The notes beneath the pieces were generated by a model that was not told the origin of the DNA, searched no databases, and saw only the letters and a program-made list of their open reading frames with translations. DNA of 64,000 nucleotides from Lentinula raphanica (taxonomy: Eukaryota > Basidiomycota > Agaricomycetes > Agaricales > Omphalotaceae): positions 1,302,001 to 1,366,000 of the forward strand of contig JANVFP010000010.1 of assembly GCA_027919835.1 (NCBI GenBank), in the 5' to 3' direction. Made by a program: the position numbers and the translations under genes. Each line of letters begins with the position of its first letter. The first letter of the stretch is position 1. Positions 47,166-58,505 of this stretch are shown here, in pieces.

Positions 47166-48812
47166 ATGTCTCTAACAGCAAGCCTTGCTCATCGAGAAAC
47201 GCCATGGTTTCAGCCTCAACAGATCCCTTACCGTCTGCCGCCGACCTCTATGTCATCTCATACTTTCCCAACAACTCCATATATGCATCCTTCGGTCAAT
47301 CATACTTTCCCAGCAACTCCATATACGCATCCTTCAGTCAATCATGGCTTCTTGTCCAACATGGGGGAACAAAGTCATCTCGTTTCGCCTCTTTCTTCAT
47401 CGATCATATCCTCTCAACATGGCTTTCTTTATCAAGATCGTCACTTTATTCAAGCTGCACCGACATTACCTTCTCTTCCTTCTTTTACCCAGTCGCCTCA
47501 ATCTGTGTGTAATCCTTGGCATCAACAAGCTCTTCCCAATTACAATTATCCTCCGTCTTCTCAGAATCTTCCCCACGGTGGTCGTCCTCCTCAACCTCCT
47601 CCTCCTTTGGTATCGGCTTTTGCCTCGGATACATCCAGTAGATCTGTTCCATATCATACTTCATATCATCCACCTGCATCCACTCATGCTCCTTCAAACT
47701 ATGTCAATTCACCGTATACACCCTCGTCTTTGAACCACAACTTATCCAATCGCGAACTAAGTTTGACTTCGTCCCATACCATGCAGGAACCTTATACAAG
47801 GCATTCTTCAAATTCTGTGCAGACTAGAGACGCGGCTCAAACTTCTCCTATCTCCAGCATCATCGTGCTTCCACCACCACCACCAACTCCTGCTTCTCAT
47901 GTAGTCCAAGCTAGTTCTGTCGTCCCACATGGGTATCCTCAAGAGTCGTTGTATCTCCCGGTCGGTCGCTATCCTCACTACCATCATCCTCCCAACGCAC
48001 CAAACCCGCCGCTTCATCATGCATACAATCATGTTCAATCAGACAGGGAGTCAAAGGTCAAGGTGAATTATTCATCTATCCATGCAACATTCCTGGCGAC
48101 CATCAGAAGGACCGATGCCTTAAGGGACAAGAAGTCATGGTCAAAGTGGTACGAAGGTGTCTTCCAAGCGGTCGCGGATGGTTTCGTCCTCGGTCATATC
48201 TGTGACGAGCCACCACCGGGTCAGCCTCGAACGAAATGGAATACACCGCTGTATCGTCCCGGCCTTTCTGTACCACCGAGCCAGCAAGAGATTGAGGCGC
48301 GTTTGAGATGGGATCAGATGGACGGATGGGTGTCATCTATTCTAACAGCCCGCCTATCGGATGAAGCTCGAGGACGGCTACCACCCATCATCGATGAATG
48401 TGGCGAACGCCGTACCGCTCGAATGATCTACGCTACTCTCAAGGCTGCCTATTACGTCGCTCCTGGTCGAAAAGCATGCTTGAAGATTCTGGATGATCTC
48501 TACAATTCCCGGATTCATGATATGCAAATTGAAAAGTTCAATCGCCAGTGGTCATCATCTCTTACGACCTTGAAGAACAATGGTTACGACATACCCTGGG
48601 ACATGGTTATAGCCAAGTACCTCTCGAAGTTTCCTAAAGGTCTACGTTACGAGTATCTTCGCTTGACTTTGGAAGAAGAGCTTGAACGATCAAAGGAGCT
48701 CAACCGGGGTCTTTTTGACAAGTTTGCAAGTCGGCTCGAAAGGATCAGCAATAGTGAGACTTTGGCGACAGATGATTCTGGGAGTAGGACTAGTCGTAAA
48801 CGGCGTTCTTAG
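47166..48812 (+). CDS. Copia-type Gag-like protein, intronless, no Pol nearby
   Basis: A single open frame of 548 codons. The first about 290 residues are rich in Pro, His, Ser and Tyr, including two near-identical units, HTFPTTPYMHPSVN and HTFPATPYTHPSVN. The C-terminal 240 residues form a helical domain: KKSWSKWYEGVFQAVADGF, LGHICDEPPPGQP, RWDQMDGWVSSILTARLSDE, ARGRLPPIIDECGERRTARM, IYATLKAAYYVAPGRKACL and DDLYNSRIHDMQIEKFNRQW. This follows the pattern of Ty1/copia Gag (UBN2-like) domains. No zinc knuckle, protease, integrase or reverse transcriptase follows in the next 10 kb, and I see no LTRs. The frame is fully open. It may be a remnant Gag or a host-adopted Gag gene. Confidence 0.72.
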   Translation: MSLTASLAHRETPWFQPQQIPYRLPPTSMSSHTFPTTPYMHPSVNHTFPATPYTHPSVNHGFLSNMGEQSHLVSPLSSSIISSQHGFLYQDRHFIQAAPTLPSLPSFTQSPQSVCNPWHQQALPNYNYPPSSQNLPHGGRPPQPPPPLVSAFASDTSSRSVPYHTSYHPPASTHAPSNYVNSPYTPSSLNHNLSNRELSLTSSHTMQEPYTRHSSNSVQTRDAAQTSPISSIIVLPPPPPTPASHVVQASSVVPHGYPQESLYLPVGRYPHYHHPPNAPNPPLHHAYNHVQSDRESKVKVNYSSIHATFLATIRRTDALRDKKSWSKWYEGVFQAVADGFVLGHICDEPPPGQPRTKWNTPLYRPGLSVPPSQQEIEARLRWDQMDGWVSSILTARLSDEARGRLPPIIDECGERRTARMIYATLKAAYYVAPGRKACLKILDDLYNSRIHDMQIEKFNRQWSSSLTTLKNNGYDIPWDMVIAKYLSKFPKGLRYEYLRLTLEEELERSKELNRGLFDKFASRLERISNSETLATDDSGSRTSRKRRS

Positions 48813-49110
48813 TCCGGGCACCTAGATTTCGAGAGATGACAAGCATTACACGATTTCTACCACACGCAACGGTACGAGATTCTCTGGCTCAGATATTTCA
48901 CCACACACTATCGATACAGCAGTTGTGTTCTTACTGTAATTATACCGCTCCTGATATCGTACTACATGTAGATTCTACGTGCACAGATCACAAGTCCAGG
49001 CTGAAATCTATCTGTAAAAGTCTGGGTAGTCGTCCAAATCTTCGGCTCACAGAAATGATGAACATCTTGTTAGTTGTTCTCAACATGTCACAAGTTCTAT
49101 TACTATCCAA

Positions 49111-51031
49111 TCAAAATGGATACCCTCTCCCGGTCTCCTTCATCAATTCTTCACCTCCCGCTCTCAGCTGTTCTTCCGCAGCTTTATCCAGATATTCTAA
49201 CATCACCTTCTCATACAACCCATTTCCCTTATACCTCCTCACATCCTCCGGCCAGCTCCTCATAGCACTTGCCATCCTCGCCGGAATCCCTGGCTCCTTC
49301 GCGAGTTCTTCGACCGGAAACAAATACGTCCGGATCGTGAACACGATGGCGCCGGAGAGTGGAAGCCTGCGTAGAGTCTGGCGTTCGGTACGCAAACGGA
49401 GGTTTTCGGCAGCAACAAGAGGACGTTCGTCAGGGTTGATTGGGTGCCCGTGGTGAAAGGTTTCTTCAGAGCCGTTGGTGGTTGTGGACCAGGCGAGCTC
49501 CTCTGGGTCGACGATATGGTCGTTTGTTACGATGGGTTCGGCAGAGGATTGGGAGTTGATGTCGGTAGGTTGGCGGATATCTTTGGGAGGTATGACTTGG
49601 AAGAAATAGTTGTTGCGGATGATAGGTTTGTCTACGGCCATGCGTTTGAAGTAACGATCCATGCTGTGATGTAGCCTTGTTTCGTCTGTTCGTAGGTTGT
49701 CAGGAGGAAGTGGAGGCATCAAAAGGCATCAAAGGGAACAACAAACATTGCGGTACGTGTCCTTGAATGTGGATATCTTCCAGCGGCAACCCAATCTTAT
49801 CCCGCATCCTCCAGAATCCTAAGTAGAGAATGTCAATATACAATAGGCACCCGGCCATAAAAAAATATCTTGCCGCTGACCTGGAACACAAATAGCACCA
49901 CCCTGGAAGTAGTATCTACCATCGGTGCCTATATTGTAGGGGATTCCAGTCAGCGCTACTCACTAAGTATCGTTTTGAAAAGACAATACGAACCTTCGAC
50001 CATGAGAGCTAGGTCATCTTGAACCCTTTCAAGTATGTTCCAGCACACATACGTTTAAACTGATACAGGATCACTCACAGTAACGCTGAAACCTTCATCG
50101 CGTGCTCCGCTTCTTCGATGCTCACTTGCCTCAATGCCAAACTTGACGAACCTTTTATCGCCAAAGCGGGCGGAAGACTGAGCGTCTCATTCACTGAGAT
50201 GATCGTAACACTAGAGATACCCCCAGATGCGTTGCGCGACACTGAGTAAGCATCAGGATATCGTTTGCTCAGATAATCAGCGAGTTCATGGACGAGTTCG
50301 ACAGCTATGAGAAAGAGTACGGTCGGTGGACAGATAAAACTAACTGGAGAGATTGACGAACCGCTTTGACTAGCGGACTTGACGATCCCAGGCCTATCGG
50401 GGAGGACTTGAACGACATTGGTACCCCGTGTAGCGATACGGTGCTTCTTGATGTAATAATAAGACTGCATTTGATTATCGGCCTGTCCACAGTGGTCATC
50501 AGGTCGAACAGAGTCTTCACATGTTACAAAACGATCCTGACCTCTATCCACTCGTCCCAGGGCATATCCCGGATACCCATTGTGACGCTGAGAGAGACTT
50601 GGACTGAACAAGTTGTGTCAGCACACAAGAACGAGAACACATACTGATACGCTCCCCATTTGAAAGGACGATATGGGATCGGTTTCAACTCCATAGGATT
50701 CGTAGTGGAGGTAACGGCTGGATACGAGAAGGAGACAGGCGGCCAATCTGGCAGTAGTGGCGAATCAACATCTTGAGACTAGGCAATGATACTCGAGTCT
50801 TTTGGATAACCAACCTCCCCATTCCCGTTCCTTGAGCTTGCTCTTTTCAGAAGATGTACTAACGATGTTGGCTTTCGACCGAGAAGATTGAGAGAACGTA
50901 GACTCGGAAGAGTCGGAACTCTTTGATTTGAATGCAACGACTGCTGCAACTGTCAACAGGAGAAAGAGGATCATACCACGTTCGAAGGAGAACGAGTCGA
51001 GCCCATCGAAAACGTCGAGAACAGACTCCAT
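49111..51031 (-). CDS. DUF3445 protein (heme-dependent oxidative N-demethylase-like) with N-terminal membrane anchor
   Basis: The start at 51031 gives MESVLDVFDGLDSFSFERGM and one membrane helix, ILFLLLTVAAVVAF. A Ser-rich linker and further exons follow: PMELKPIPYRPFKWGAYQ, TMGIRDMPWDEWIE, KKHRIATRGTNVVQVLPDRP, AVELVHELADYLSKRYPDAY, QDDLALMVEG, FWRMRDKIGLPLEDIHIQGH, SMDRYFKRMAVDKPIIRNNY, LRLRTERQTLRRLPLSGAIV and YLFPVEELAKEPGIPARMAS. Those are the conserved blocks of DUF3445 proteins, which include a heme-dependent N-demethylase subunit. The stop is TGA at 49111-49113. About 480 aa; six or so introns. The anchor suggests ER or another membrane, with the domain on one face. Confidence 0.88.
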
Positions 51032-51982
51032 GGGAGGTAGATATCAAGGAAAAGTTCTTGACAGAATTGAATTTCGTAGGCATGAGGCATAGTCACGATA
51101 CTTGGAGAACTAAGAAGATAGCAGATAGCTGGCCGATAAGCCTAGTACTTATTCTAATTTCCCATCTTGCCGGATTGAAGAATATGATGACCATGAGTTC
51201 GAACTTGTGAAGGAGAATGAAAGAATGGCCTTGTCTTCGATTCAGGCTGCAAGAAGGATGAGGTTAATTTCGAGATGGAGCCGAGCACTGCCAAGTGATC
51301 CTGCGCGCCAATTGAATCTGGAGTCGATCTTGTTAATTCTCCAAAACTTGGACACCGGTTGAAGGCTGTTCAAGGACTTGATAGGCTGCTCGTCAACGCA
51401 AAATTCAGGCAATACGATGGCACGTACATGCGGGATCAAGGAGCAAATTCGAAAAGTGAAGCAGAGTGAAGCGTTATTAAGTAGACAGACTTTCGGATTG
51501 AAGGCGGTGCAAGTAGGTGCTTGAAGTCTGGTGCAAGCTGGTGCAACTTGAAGTATCGCTACGTGACATGATCTTTGGCTCTTTCTCGCAAATTCTGGAC
51601 GCTCTCTTTGTCTGCGATTCTCTCATGTCTCGACTTACAATCTCTTACAATCGCAACCTCATTCATCGTCGATGATCAAGTTACAGCTCACCGCAACTGA
51701 AATTCCCTCAAAAGTTAACGTGTCATTGCTTCCCTAAGCCCTTTGTTTCCTCCGACGGACAATCGCCCATCAGCAAACCCGGTAATTTCTGGCGCACTGA
51801 TGGAGCTTTTTCGAGCAAACTTTCAATGGTCTGCCAGTTCCCTGCATTCCTGATGTTGTATGATATATCAATACATGTATACAAAAATTGTGCTCCGAAG
51901 GAGGAATTGAATGATAGAATTGATCAATATAATTTGCTCCCATGAGCTGGCAGGAAAATTCGCTCTGCTGGTTACTGGCGAC
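51032..51982. other. Intergenic stretch, no gene recognised
   Basis: The promoter side of the DUF3445 gene. Repeated GGTGCAAG/GGTGCAACTTG words occur at 51508-51555. No supported ORF. Confidence 0.45.
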
Positions 51983-52503
51983 TGTAGGACCCCCGGCAGC
52001 CCACCAAAACCTCTGTTCGCGTTCGGGTAAAAATGGGGTGTAAATTGAGACAGATTGAGACCAAGTCAGCGCCCCATTCGGGTAAAAATGATCAAAAAAT
52101 TTTGAAATCTCTGCACAAATATTCGGGTAAACCCGAGCATTTCTGAGTACTTTGACAATATGTTCAGGTAAAAATGGTTGGCAAGAGGAGGGCATGGGAT
52201 GAATCCATCGCATGCACTGATATTGCACTCCAGGTGAGCCCTACAACCTCTGAACGATGTCAAAGAGAGCTCATGAGCCACATACAAATTTTCTAAATGT
52301 TTAAGCGCCCTTAAGCGCTCATACTACCTCTGGACCTATAATCGGGTAAAAATGGCCATGGGGTCTTCAGGAAGCCCTGGGTGAAATTCGGGTAAAACTG
52401 GCAATTTTTGGTTGATTTTTGGTTCAGGTAAAAGAGTGAGCGCTTGAGCCTTCGAGGAGCTTCAAGGGCGCAAACATTTTGGTGGGCTGCCAGGGGTCCT
52501 GCA
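51983..52503. mobile_element. Non-coding element with 27 bp terminal inverted repeats and internal TTCGGGTAAAA repeats
   Basis: The left end (51983-52009, beginning TGTAGGACCCCCGGCAGCCC) and the right end (52477-52503) are inverted repeats with 25 of 27 positions equal, both ending CCCACCAAAA inward. Inside are seven direct copies of TTCGGGTAAAAATGG or close variants, starting near 52022, 52078, 52123, 52163, 52341, 52387 and 52423. No coding frame is present. No obvious target duplication is seen. It looks like a non-autonomous DNA element with sub-terminal repeats, of a family I do not recognise. Confidence 0.6.
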
Positions 52504-52565
52504 ACTGTTCGGCCTTTTTGGGTTGCTGCAAGCCTCGGCAAGCCCCAAAAAGTTCAAACCAGAAT

Positions 52566-52726
52566 TTTCATATTCGCCACAACGACCTGCAGTTTGAGCG
52601 GTCACGTGCTGTATTACCTAACTCTTCCACGGCCTACCGACCATCGTGCCGCTTCGCTAAGTTCACGCTCATCGCTCCCTTCGACTTCGTCGCTGTCGCG
52701 CAAGTTGCGGCTCAGTCCATTTAGCA
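52566..52726 (+). repeat. Left terminal inverted repeat of the MULE
   Basis: 161 bp starting TTTCATATTCGCCACAACGA and ending CTCAGTCCATTTAGCA. It is the exact reverse complement of 56050-56210. It contains the E-box-like word GTCACGTGCT. Confidence 0.93.
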
Positions 52727-52854
52727 TCAATGGTGGTATTTAGGGATAGATATACATGTATATAGATGCAATGCAAACTTGGGATGCTTTGATAGTCAAA
52801 AAAATGCCATGATCAAAATAGTATGCTCAGCGCTAGAAATGACGCCCAACAATA

Positions 52855-55800
52855 ATGGCTACTGCAATGCCAGTGCAAGGTATGAGAAATCAGCAAGAAT
52901 AATATGGTGCTAATGGAGCAGCAGATACCAATAGCTTTAGGAAATGCTCACACTGCTCATACACAGGAGAGATCAGCTCATTTCCCCAGGGCAGAAATCT
53001 GGCCTATTTGAAAAAATGTCAAGCATGCTATGCACGCGATATGGCAAGAGCACGAAGAAAACGCGAAGGTGATGCGTCAAAGCAAACAGCGGACACTTCA
53101 GCATCTACAGATGAAGATTTAGAAGCTCAAAGACGCGTGAATTGGGTCAGATTCATCAAGATTGCCTCCGAAGCAAAAAAAGGTGACATACATTGCAACT
53201 ATGTTGTTGATCTTGAGCAGCTGTGTTTGGAGATGCTACTGGATGCTGAGGAGAAGAACGAGGACAGTGAGCTGGAGACATCAGAAGGAGAGAAAGACAC
53301 GAAAGAAGAGATCTTGGAAGTAGGGAAGGTAGCGCGTCAGATAGCACGCACGATCTGGAATGAAACCAATTTCCACTTCATGTGAGTTCTCTATCAATGT
53401 TGATGAGCATTCACTCAGACTTTTCAGCTATAAACGAACAAGCAAAAGTCAGACAGATAGTGCGATCAAGACTTTCCAGTTTTTTTGCTCACAGTTTGAT
53501 GCTGAACAAGCAAAGTCAAAAGTTCATCCAGACGTGAAGAAGCAACGTTCACGCGACAAAATGCAGCGATACCCCTGTGGAGGATGGCTCAATATCACCA
53601 TGAGGGACGGCCATCCTGAGGAAGCACGAATTCGCCTCACACACAAATCTCATCCCGAATATGTCAGTATATCCATTTCGCCTGCTGACCGGAAGATCAT
53701 TGAGAATATGAGACATCACTCACCTTCAAAGGTAATTCAGATTTTGCCTGCATATTGCTGGAAAATAACAGTCATGGTCAGATCTGGGACTACATACTTG
53801 AGCAAGATCCTGATACTGAACTTACCGAGAAGCAAATTCAAGCCGAATGGACTCGCATCAACAAAGACCACTGGCACCTGGATCAGGATCAAGTCAAGTC
53901 TGCGTTACAGTTACTTCAGCTCTCCGAGAACGACAAAATCGAAGTCATACCCATTACTCAGCGCGATGGTGCATCGAGTATTGCTTTTGCCTTCACGGAA
54001 ATTCTTGATGGTATAGGATCTCAAATCGAAGAAATTCTGATGGATTCAACATGTGAGTACAATGATAGTTCAGGCAGAATGGAACTTACTGAATTATTCT
54101 TAGGGAAAACCAATGCCCTTGGTTACGAACTCTTTGCTATTGTGGGAGAATTGAATGGTCAAGCGATACCACTTGCCTTCCAGCTGAATACTCTCACCGA
54201 TGCTGCAGGCGAAGGAGTCAAGGAACTCTTACTTCGCGACTTTGTCCGGTGGCTTGCGAAACGATGTCCGAACATCAAATTCACCTTGAGTGACAAGGAC
54301 GTCACTGAAATCAATGCTTTCCGTATCGAGATCCCAGATGCAAAACATCAGCTGTGCTACTGGCACGGTATTAGATACATAGAAAAGCGGCTCGGCGAGA
54401 ACAAACCTCCTGCCGCCTACGATCCTCGTATTGCACACCGTCGATTCGACTTCATTGACCCAACATGGGCACCGGGAGTAACGATGGGAGCCGTCAAGGA
54501 TGGAGTCCATCTATCTGATGCCGAGGTCCCAGAACCAGACGAAACGCTAAAGATAAAGATCAACCTCAAAACAATGAAAGCAGAAGCCGTGTCCATACCT
54601 CGTTCTGGTGTCGATTCCACTCATTCACCTCCACTTACACAGCACTGTCGTGCCCCTCTATTCATCCTGAAAGATGGCGAAACTAAAACTAATATTTGGC
54701 CGGCTCCACCATCCTTAAAAGATATCCGAAGTGACTTACCTGAATTCTGCCCATCCCAAAATCGTACCCCGTTGATAGAAATGTGGCGCCGTCATCTCCA
54801 TATGCACCCTTCCATTCCACTCAATATACCCAGCGTTACACCAACACATCTTTCTGCGGAAGAAATCCATGAATATGCTGCGCGAGAAGTGTACGATTAT
54901 TGCCGTGCACATGATCTTTCGCAAGCCTGGGCGTACTTCTGGAACCGGTGGTACTCCCCAAAGCAGTGGGTCTTGTGGGCGCGTGCATCCTGTGATGCTA
55001 TTCCACGTATCAAGACTACGATGATGGTGGAAAGTACGTGGAGGGCGCTCAAAAGACGCGACTTACATCAATTTAATCGTCCGCGCCTCGACCTTCTGGT
55101 GCATGTCGTTCTCACCAATCTGCTCCCACGAATTCGGCGAAAGATTCATTATATCCTTGGCCGGCGTCGCGCTGGCCGCCCACATCCCTTGGCTAAATGG
55201 CAGGAGAACCTAAAACGAGATTGGGAGAATATGAGCAAATCCGACGAACAGAGGTCGATGGAAAGGGAGCTTGCTTGCCTAAAGGACAAAACTCTGAGGT
55301 CAAACACAAAGGCCGAGCTACTTGCAGACATAGAAGCTGATCGACTACGTCCCCGAGGTGAATACCATACGAACCTCAAGACCATGACTTGCAGCTGCCC
55401 AAGTTTCCTCATAAGTCGATGGCTTCTCTGCAAGCATCTTGTGAGAGAGGTGAATCGACAAACCGATAACTTACCACTTCGTAACCTCCCCTTCTTTCGT
55501 GCTTTGCGTCGGAACCATCTTGCACCGTTCTACACTATTCCCGGTATGGAGTCCATCGTGGAGATACCGGATTTGGGAAATAGTTCCTCCAGCGGCGAGG
55601 GAGAAGAAGATTGTATCTCCTCGATGAATAATCGTGAAGGAGACTTTGAGCAGCATGCTACTCGGAGCAGCCCAGCTACTGTAGCTCATGAGAGGTCTTC
55701 ACCCTTCTGTAGTGAGGACGAAGGGGAGGAAAGCAACCGTGTGAGTGGCTCTTTTTCCATCATTCCACATGTCACTTTTGTATGTATGACATGCACGCGA

Positions 55801-56045
55801 CTGATTCAATCTATCATCAGATGTTCTTTTCATCAGTTTCTGTTGAGAACACAGAAGGTCTTTTCACGGCACTTGCAAAGATGGCCAAGAGCTCGCAAGG
55901 CGTCCACCCGAAACTAGGTAAAATCTTGAAGCGCATGTTCAATGAGGTGGACAAAGTGGGAGGAGCAGCTGTGGGGGAAAAGCGTAGGCGGACAATGCCA
56001 CGTACATTCAAAGATAGTAACGAGGTGACTATGTACATGGATTAG
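52855..56045 (+). CDS. MULE transposase with SWIM zinc finger
   Basis: The ATG at 52855 gives MATAMPVQ. An intron (52880 on) joins to ADTNSFRKCSHCSYTG with a Cys-pair motif, then LKKCQACYARDMARARRKR. Further exons join in phase at about 53383, 53732, 54053 and 55739. The catalytic domain has EILMDSTWKTNALGYELFAI (first Asp), FTLSDKDVTEINAF (second Asp) and KHQLCYWHGIRYIEKRL (the C-x2-H motif typical of MULE transposases). The SWIM finger is MTCSCPSFLISRWLLCKHLV (CxC...CxH). The C-terminus is RTFKDSNEVTMYMD. No stop or frameshift is seen over about 990 residues. The enzyme cuts and pastes the element through its inverted repeats. Confidence 0.92.
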
Positions 56046-56049
56046 ATAG

Positions 56050-56210
56050 TGCTAAATGGACTGAGCCGCAACTTGCGCGACAGCGACGAAGTCGAAGGGA
56101 GCGATGAGCGTGAACTTAGCGAAGCGGCACGATGGTCGGTAGGCCGTGGAAGAGTTAGGTAATACAGCACGTGACCGCTCAAACTGCAGGTCGTTGTGGC
56201 GAATATGAAA
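56050..56210 (-). repeat. Right terminal inverted repeat of the MULE
   Basis: 161 bp, the exact reverse complement of 52566-52726. The transposase stop codon lies 5 bp to its left. Confidence 0.93.
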
Positions 56211-56437
56211 TTTCGGAAAATACTGATGGGCCTACAATCGCGTCGTCGCAACTCTAGCCTGTCTCCAGGATCTCAACATCTCATTTGTCAATCGTTTCAG
56301 ACACTGGTTACGAGCTTGATATGCCATAGGATATTATTAGGAGTCCGACAAGGTCTGACAATTATAAACCAAGCTCCAAAATTTTTGACACTCCAGCTTC
56401 TGGTAAAAGTTTTGTCTCCCACCGCCGTCCACGTACT

Positions 56438-56453
56438 ACTTTGCTGGCAAAGT
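56438..56453. promoter_or_regulatory. Conserved palindrome upstream of secreted-family gene 1
   Basis: ACTTTGCTGGCAAAGT has perfect 7 bp arms around TG. It ends 72 bp before the ATG and is followed by CGTACTT. The same 16 bases occur before both paralogues (58506 and 60229). The block CACGTACTACTTTG just before it is shared with the second gene. Confidence 0.55.
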
Positions 56454-56524
56454 CGTACTTCAGCTTCTTGACTCAACAATCACTCTTCTGAATTTCTGCG
56501 TTCAATATTGATCATCATCCAACC

Positions 56525-57403
56525 ATGCGCTTTATCGCGGGCAGTATCTGCGTTCTGCTTGGTCTCTTCGTTGTTGGTGGTGCACGTCCCATGGAACGTG
56601 GCACTGGTGCTGGGTCTACCAGTTCAGCCGGACCACAATCAAGAGTTCCGAGCGAGCAGGAAAACCCTGTGGTACGTGGAGTCAACTCAGTGACTCAATG
56701 AAGTTATTGTTCACCTCTTTTGATATCAAGCATATCCTCACCATGTTTAGTACATTCAAAGTGCACAACGGTGTTCTGAAGGGAATATCAACAGGGAATG
56801 TTGATGAAATGACTGGAGAACCGGAAGTTTGCATGGGACTCCCATGGGTCAAAATCATCTTGACTCCGGGGGCCAGTTGGCCAGACTCTGCCAAGCAACT
56901 TTCGAGACCTTCATCGCCCTACCTCTCAGCTACGCCATACGTGCAAAGCAGTATCCTCCTTCTACTGCAGCAGTCAGGAGTCCTATCATCGGCGATCATC
57001 AAGGAAGGCTGTGTCCACTTCACCTCCAATCTTCACTATGTAGAGGCTTCAATTCCAAAAGATGGCGGTATTGGAGCTCAAGTCAGCATATACAGTTCCA
57101 AGGATAGATGTCTCTCTGTTTCTCATGTGTACATCTTTTCTGCATCACGTCAACCTTGTCCCTTTGGCATGTTGACCGCCTCGAAGCTGTTCAACGCTTA
57201 TGAAGGCGAGTTAACATTGACGCCAGCGGGAGTGACAGGTGTCATAAAGCAATGCGGCGAGTTTTTAACTTCTGTGTTCTCCGAGGCCCACCAGGAACAC
57301 AACGAGCTACCTACACAAGGGCAGCTGCCAGTGAGTACTCACTGTACATGTGTTGGTTGAGACTGACAGCATCGCATTCTAGAGCCAAGGACATCATGCT
57401 TAG
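56525..57403 (+). CDS. Tandem secreted-protein family, member 1
   Basis: Exon 1 begins MRFIAGSICVLLGLFVVGGA, a signal peptide, then a Gly/Ser-rich linker ending EQENPV. The donor GTACGT joins after 60 bp to HILTMFSTFKVHNGVLKGIS. The body has GLPWVKIILTPGASWPDSAK, SATPYVQSSILLLLQQSGVL, GCVHFTSNLHYVEASIPKDG, GAQVSIYSSKDRCLSVSH and EFLTSVFSEAHQEHNELPTQ. The last exon adds SQGHHA and TAG at 57401-57403. About 255 aa. I recognise no domain. Members 2 and 3 follow on the same strand at about 2.07 and 1.76 kb steps. The conserved core ATPYxQS(I/V)LLLLQQSG suggests a helix under constraint. A secreted role is inferred from the signal peptide. Confidence 0.78.
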
Positions 57404-58505
57404 TACCTCCGACATCCGATGTCGTCCCGTATCAGGACTCATATGGGTCAGCAGTGGATGAGGATAGAGCTAGGACGTGGTGCTGGAGCAGTTCTGGCGA
57501 TGACAAGGATTGAGGCGGTCTTGAGGCGGTCGGAGGTATGCTGTATGGGGTAGAGGAGGAGGAGAAGGAAGAAGAGGAACAAGAAGAGGAGGAGGAGGAG
57601 GACTCGAGATGGGGGAGTGGTCAATCCTCTCTTTGAACCCAGACATTGTATTCAGGGTGTTCATTTTTTTCTGATATATGTATGCAGTTCATTGAGTCGA
57701 TGAGGGATGTCAATGAGCACTGAGTCTGCGGCGGGACATACCGCACGGCATGAACGTTGGATGGGTCCCGAACCCGCGGGGGTGGGCTACACACAATATG
57801 CGGAAACTAAAACTAAAATATCAGAGACAAAGGATGCTAAGGGTGGGACCGGGGGGGGGCGACTTTGAGATGCAGCAATAATGTACGGCGATGATATTAT
57901 TATCAATGGGCGCCAAAACGGCGCCAAAGGAATGCTTATGATTATCCCACGGTAAGCGAAGTTCATCTTACCCTACCACTGCGGAAAAAGATAGCAACTG
58001 CTCTGCAGAATGACTTTCCTTTCAACGACGGCCAGGATATAGTGGCTTTTGGGCTGCCAAATTCGGTATTCCGATGGATCTGGTATTGCTACGATGGCGC
58101 CGCATTTGGAATCGAATGGATTCAAACCGAGAACTCTTGAACGGTCAAGACTGCAGGAGCTGACAATGTGTTCAAACCTCGCTGGAGGTAAGAACCGCTA
58201 TCACTTTGCGATGAAGTACGAGTAGGAGCTTATGCGGGTTATTCAAGGTTATTCCAGGGTTATTCCTAAACGAAACTAAAATGCCTCATCAGTTCCAAAC
58301 CGAACAGGGCTGTGTCACTGCATGGACTTGTATGGATCGTTCTTGGATACTATGTATCATACGACCTCATACAACCTCATATAAGCTCATATACGACTCG
58401 TCATACGACTCCGACCAATGCAAATTCATAAACCACGCTCCAAGAAATCTGACAACCCAGCTTCTCGTTAAAGTTTATCGATATATCCCCCATCGCCCAC
58501 GTACT
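57404..58505. other. Spacer between family members 1 and 2
   Basis: The first 220 bp, with a polypurine run at 57552-57604, resemble the region after member 2 (59533-59750), so the duplication includes the 3' flank. A G-run lies at 57851-57860. An open but startless frame (57895-58140) has no recognised content. From about 58430 the promoter block shared with member 1 begins. Confidence 0.5.

Larger units (their letters stand above)
52566..56210. mobile_element. Complete Mutator-like element (MULE)
   Basis: A 3,645 bp unit bounded by perfectly identical 161 bp inverted repeats. It holds one uninterrupted transposase gene (52855-56045), which starts 128 bp inside the left repeat and stops 5 bp before the right one. 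Perfect repeats and an open gene point to recent arrival. The 9 bp next to each end (AACCAGAAT and TTTCGGAAA) do not match, so no target-site duplication is visible. The right end is 315 bp upstream of the first gene of the tandem secreted family. Confidence 0.88.

Noticed and set aside
52500..52570. Hairpin CTTTTTGGG...CCCAAAAAG as a possible terminal part of the MULE
   Set aside because: It lies outside the exact 161 bp repeat and has no counterpart at the right end.
57895..58140. Startless open frame with YDYPTVSEVHLTLPLRKK and FRWIWYCYDGAAFGIEW
   Set aside because: No ATG at its start, no matching splice site that I trust and no recognised domain. It could be a fragment of an old gene.
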